A DNA stretch of 64,000 nt from Silene conica (Eukaryota > Streptophyta > Magnoliopsida > Caryophyllales > Caryophyllaceae): NCBI GenBank assembly GCA_029255685.2, contig CM055312.2:18872649-18936648 (forward strand), in the 5' to 3' direction. The notes under the pieces were generated by a model. It was not told where the DNA came from. It did not search any database and worked only from the letters and a program-made list of their open reading frames with translations. This document shows positions 60,241 through 64,000 of this stretch, in pieces; the first letter of the stretch is position 1; each line of letters begins with the position of its first letter. The translations under genes were made by a program, and so were the position numbers.

Positions 60241-61061
60241 ATATTTTTTCGCCTCTTCTTCCTCCCGTCATTCCCCCAATTCTCTTAAGCCTTAAAAAAA
60301 ACCCCAAAGCCCCTCGTCACCCTTGACCACCGTGCCTCTACCGGAACATCGCAACGCCACCGGACCACCCACCACCGCCGTTCACCTACCTTATACTCGT
60401 TTTTCAGGTTTGTGTCGATTTAATAACTTTATCTATGTATTGAATCCCTTTATAGTATTATTGTAATTCACAATTGTTGTTAGTAATTAGATTATTAGGA
60501 TGCTTTGAATAACATTTGGATGTTTATTAAGTTTTTATGTATAAGTTAATAAGGTTTCTTATGTATAAGTTGTGATTAGGGTTAGAAATTGTGGAAAATT
60601 GAATGATGATTTTAGTTAGTAATTAGATTTCTAGGATGATTTTAAGAAGTTTTTAGATGTTTATTATGGTTGTATGTGTAATTTAATTAGTATTTTCGGA
60701 AATTAGTTGATGTTAGAGTTAGAAATTGACAAAAATTGGGAAAAAATTGGGTGTTATTGTTAATGAGTGTTAGTATTGTTAGAAATTGGAAAAAAAATTG
60801 TTGAATGTTATTATTCAGATTAGTACATTATTGTAAGTTATTGTGAATATTTTCCGTGGAAGAATGACTATTGACCTAGTACCCGTTCATGAATTACTCG
60901 TTAGGAGGAATTCATGAATAATCCCTATTTTGGGACTGTGTTTGTATATTTCAAGTCACTTAGGTAGTAAATACGTACTTGTGAATTTATTAATGGGGAA
61001 AGAGTTTGGTAACAATTCCTTTAATGTTCTTCGAATACATATGTGAAATAAATACAAATTT

Positions 61062-63383
61062 ATGTCATATTTATACTTGCACAACAAGCTCATCAAGTTT
61101 ATTATGCATCTTCGCCTAGCACAAGTAAAGATAGACGAGGAGGAAAGGGAGGGACAAGATCAATTACAAGATAATAATGATGAAGAGTTAGAAGAGGAGG
61201 AAGAAGATGATGACGAGGAGGAGGAGGTAGAAGAAGAAGAGGATGCCGATGATGATGATGATGATGATGATGAGTAAAAGTAGTAGGAGGTTAACATCTT
61301 ATAAGTTTGTCTATTTTTTTTATTCAACCTAGTCTAATTAACATTCATGTTTGGTTTCAGGTTTAGACATCAAACGACGATTCGTGGCGTCACCAATAAC
61401 ATTCAAGAGAACATGATTCACTGTGTTACTTGTTGGACGAAAGTTAGTCTCGAGGACAAGGAGATGTGGTTCAATGCCTTTCGGGTACTTATTTAATTAT
61501 TTACTTCAATTATTTATTTTAGTAATTTCATGGTTGATTTGTTTCTCTAACCCTTATTTTTTTGTAGCGTGCCTTCTATTGGTCAAATGACCTTAAGCGA
61601 GTGGCTTGGGATAGATTTAATGATGTTGGTAAGAGGAGGCTAAGGGACATTATGTATAAGGTGTCGAGGACAAAGAATGCGCCATCGTTCATGAAAGGTA
61701 ATAATTTATTAATAACTGTATTAAGATAAAAAATTTAACATTTTTTTAATTTATATATTAATAGTTTCTATTTTATTTGATTATAGGTCAATCATATGAA
61801 GAATTCACTAAGTACAGAGAAAGTCCGGAGTTCAAGCAAGCGTCGGCCCGGAACAAGGCGAACAAGAGGGGTGGAGATGATCCCGACGCGGAAGTTGGGC
61901 CTACTCATTATGGAGGGTCTCACTCATTCCATGATCGGGAGACGATAGGTGTAAGTAGAGATGGCAATGGATCCCGGATCCTACCCAGATCCACCAGACC
62001 CTATACCCAAGGGTAGGATATGGATCTCATTATTTGAGATCCTTAGGATCCGGGTCAGATCCATATCCTTATACGAATATGAGGGTAGGATCTGGATCCC
62101 ACCATTAAGATCCAGATCCTACCCTTGGACCCTCTTTTAGTTTATATAAGGGTAATTTTTGGATAGATTCGACCCTTCAAAGGTAGATCATGAAAATAAG
62201 GAATGCAGTATTAGTGTTTAGTTTGTTTGAACAATTTGTTTTATTATGAATTGTTGGAATTATAATTATTTTGTGTTTTGTAAACCTTATTTGTAAGTTG
62301 CTATAAGACTTTTTAACCCTTTGTACACTCTTTTTGTTTATTTTGGACTATGATTTTTAAACTAGTGAAGCTAATAAAGATTAATTCAACTAAAACATCG
62401 TCTCTAATTTACAAGTAAAAGTGAAATAGTGTATAATAGTGACTTGGTGCGGTTTCATTTGAATGTATTGTTTGAGATTGACGGATATGGATTTTATCCA
62501 GATCCTACCCAGATCCTTAGGATAAGGATATGGATCTACAAATTTCGGACCCTAAGGATAAGGGTAGGATCTGGATATACCATTTAAAAATGGATCTGGA
62601 TCGGGATCCTATAGGATCCTGTCCAGATCCTATAGGATCCTGTCCAGATCCTACCCATTGCCATCTCTAGGTGTAAGTATTTACTCTAGTAGTTTATTAC
62701 TTTTGTCTTCTTATATTATTTAGCTTTAAATTTTAATTAACTGACTAACACTTCATGAATTTTTTTTTTATAGGCAAAGAAAAATAAGGGCCAATTACAA
62801 TCTGTTGTTGATCTCTTCCTTGAGACACATGCCAAGAAGGGAAAGAAAGGGTTCGTCTTCGTAAACCCAAAAGATCGTGAATTATATGTAAGTATTTATG
62901 TATATTTAATTTCTTAATGTGTTTATAGTATTGTTTAACATATATATTTATATGTAAGTGGTATTGTATATATTATTAATAATGTTTCATTTTTTGTATG
63001 GCCAATTTCTTGACCGAAAGAAGAAGAACCCTGAAATCTCCGACAACCATCTTTGGTTTGAGCTTGTAGATGGTTTTCGGAAAGGGGAAGTCTACGGGTC
63101 CGGTTCAGCAAAAGAGCTTTTTTATGACCCACCGGCAAGAAGAGGGTCCTCCTCCCAGCACCAGACATATGTTTCTGGGTTGGTAAGTCACCTACAACTT
63201 CAACTAGCTGAGAAGGACAGAAGGGACGCCGAAAGAGATGAAGAAATGAGAAGAATGAAGGAAGAAATGGACAAGATGTCCTCTTATTTTGCAAATTGCA
63301 ACAGTGGCAGGCGCCCACAGGATAGGGATCCAAGAGATCCGGGAGATGGCAGTGGGGCGGGAGCGTATTTCCCAGTGTCTTAG
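61062..63383 (+). CDS. TnpA-like (Ptta/En-Spm) protein of CACTA 3, six exons
   Basis: Likely DNA-binding accessory protein for CACTA transposition. Exon boundaries as read: about 61062-61273 (acidic tail of Asp/Glu, encoded partly by GAT repeats), 61361-61485, 61568-61697, 61787-61950, 62774-62887 and about 62998-63383. Donors are GTAAAA, GTACTT, GTAATA, GTAAG and GTAAGT; acceptors all AG except the last, which is unclear. The Ptta/En-Spm (Transposase_24) domain spans exons 2-5, with WTKVSLEDKEMWFNAFR, WDRFNDVGKRRLRDIMYK and EEFTKYRESPEFKQAS. The last exon has SDNHLWFELVDGFRKGEVYG and a charged coiled coil before a TAG. Frames join without stops. The true first exon may lie upstream. Confidence 0.7.
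61956..62669. mobile_element. hAT-type MITE in an intron of the TnpA-like gene
   Basis: The terminal inverted repeats TAGAGATGGCAATGGATCC and (inverted) TAGAGATGGCAATGGGTAGG are flanked by a perfect 8-bp duplication GGTGTAAG (61948-61955 and 62670-62677). The interior is rich in GGATCC/GGATCTGGATC words. Same family as 10110-10761. It landed on the exon-intron boundary, duplicating the splice donor. Confidence 0.93.
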
Positions 63384-63609
63384 CTAGTGTATCTTCTAGT
63401 TTGTTAGTGTTGAACGCGTCGAATAATTTTTTTCATTGGACAAGAACTCGAATTTGGTACTTTGTAATCCGAATCAGTTTTATTTATCTAAGTTTCAGAT
63501 GTTTGGTATCATTTGGGTTGTGCGCTGCTGTTGTTGGTTTTGCTTGCTTGCAGGTTTATAAGTAATTGCTAGGGATTTGGCTAGGACAAAACAGATTTTT
63601 ACGGCCAAG

Positions 63610-63945
63610 AACATGTAAAATTAGCGACCGAACATGTAAATTTAGCGACCAATTTCGGTCGCTAAATTTAGCTACCGATTTCGGTCGCTAAATTTAGCTA
63701 CTGATTTCGGTCGCAAAATTTAGCTACCGATTTCGGTCGTTAATTTAGCTACCACAGGCGGTCGCTAAATTAGCGACCAACATTGGTCGCCCGTCTTTAT
63801 TTTTTCAGTCGCTAATTTTAGCGACCAACATCGGTCGCTAAAAGCGACCAAACCTAGCGACTAAGTGCGGGCGACTGAAATTGGTCGCTAATATGGGACG
63901 GGCGACTGAAATTGGTCGCCATTTTCAGTCGCTAATATCAGTATC
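63610..63945. repeat. Right subterminal repeats of CACTA 3
   Basis: Same GCGACC/GGTCGC unit as the left end, more than ten copies, many as facing pairs around AAAT or GATTT. Confidence 0.9.
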
Positions 63946-63955
63946 TGTTGTAGTG

Positions 63956-64000
63956 GATGTTTCTTGACTACGGATGTTCCTTCGTAGGCAAGTTCAAGAC
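63956..64000 (-). pseudogene. gag: Copia gag, N-terminal side of the CACTA junction
   Basis: The last 45 bases encode ELAYEGTSVVKKH on the minus strand. This continues in frame into the gag sequence at 59951 when one GAT copy is discounted, confirming the insertion site. Confidence 0.8.

Larger units (their letters stand above)
59952..63955. mobile_element. CACTA element 3 (4.0 kb)
   Basis: The termini CACTACAAGAATTACC (left) and CACTACAACAGATACTG (right, inverted) are flanked by GAT (59949-59951 and 63956-63958). Subterminal regions 59970-60240 and 63610-63945 hold dozens of TTAGCGACC/GGTCGCTAA words, often as facing pairs TTAGCGACCGA-A-TCGGTCGCTAA. It carries a multi-exon TnpA-like gene and no TnpD transposase. 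A hAT MITE lies in one intron. Confidence 0.96.

Overview
The window is a block of nested plant transposable elements. I found no intact host gene. Plant origin rests on the element families: Athila-type, chromovirus (Tekay/Del-type), Tat-type and SIRE-like LTR retrotransposons, an L1-type LINE whose ORF1 has a DUF4283-like domain and a CCHC knuckle, CACTA elements with Ptta/En-Spm (TnpA-like) genes, hAT and PIF MITE-like elements, and tRNA-derived SINEs. A eudicot with a large, repeat-rich genome is likely. The Tat-type element with internal tandem repeats and an antisense ORF recalls elements reported from Caryophyllales, but I cannot fix the lineage from sequence alone.

Layout. 1-2974: 5' half of an Athila-type element (minus strand; LTR, PBS, gag) inserted into a Tekay-like chromovirus (2975 to about 6570, minus; protease, gag, PBS, LTR). 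7611-9716: non-autonomous PIF/Harbinger-like element carrying pieces of a TM9SF/EMP70 gene and of a Myb/SANT-like gene. 10059-10923: SINE split by a hAT MITE. 11020-11643: candidate Helitron. 11674-13053: Mutator-like element. 13280 to about 23405: L1-type LINE (minus) whose RNase H is split by a 2.7-kb solo LTR (13431-16135). 23425-27807: deleted Tat-type element lying inside a short copia LTR. About 28100-41817: 3' part of a second Athila-type element (minus), holding a 694-bp TIR element with an 18-bp target duplication and a very young 9.0-kb non-coding LTR element (31182-40182). 41818 to beyond 64000: SIRE-like copia (minus) broken by three CACTA elements (46703-52479, 55761-58692, 59952-63955). 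These in turn hold a (TA)n-flanked MITE, a tRNA-derived SINE beside a 5S-rRNA-like segment, and a hAT MITE.

Target-site duplications were read directly for ten insertions: GTTAGGTC, TTTTTCTTT, CATTT, GGGTT, an 18-mer, ATACT, TTA, ATG, GAT and GGTGTAAG. The nesting order is therefore firm for those. Essentially all retroelement genes here are broken by stops, frameshifts, nested insertions or changed catalytic residues. The best-preserved gene is the multi-exon TnpA-like gene of the last CACTA element.

The most unusual signal is that several unrelated LTR families each carry their own short palindromic DNA motif, repeated at near-fixed spacing in the LTR or UTR and sometimes inside coding sequence. 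The Athila-type element has GGTCGACCGACC/GGTCGATCGACC pairs about 21 bp apart. The Tekay-like element has ACTCGGCCGAGT in two arrays with an almost strict 19-bp period. The SIRE-like copia has an inverted AAGTTATA/TATAACTT half-site. The chromovirus solo LTR has a 27-bp array. These look like protein-binding or structural sites belonging to each element.
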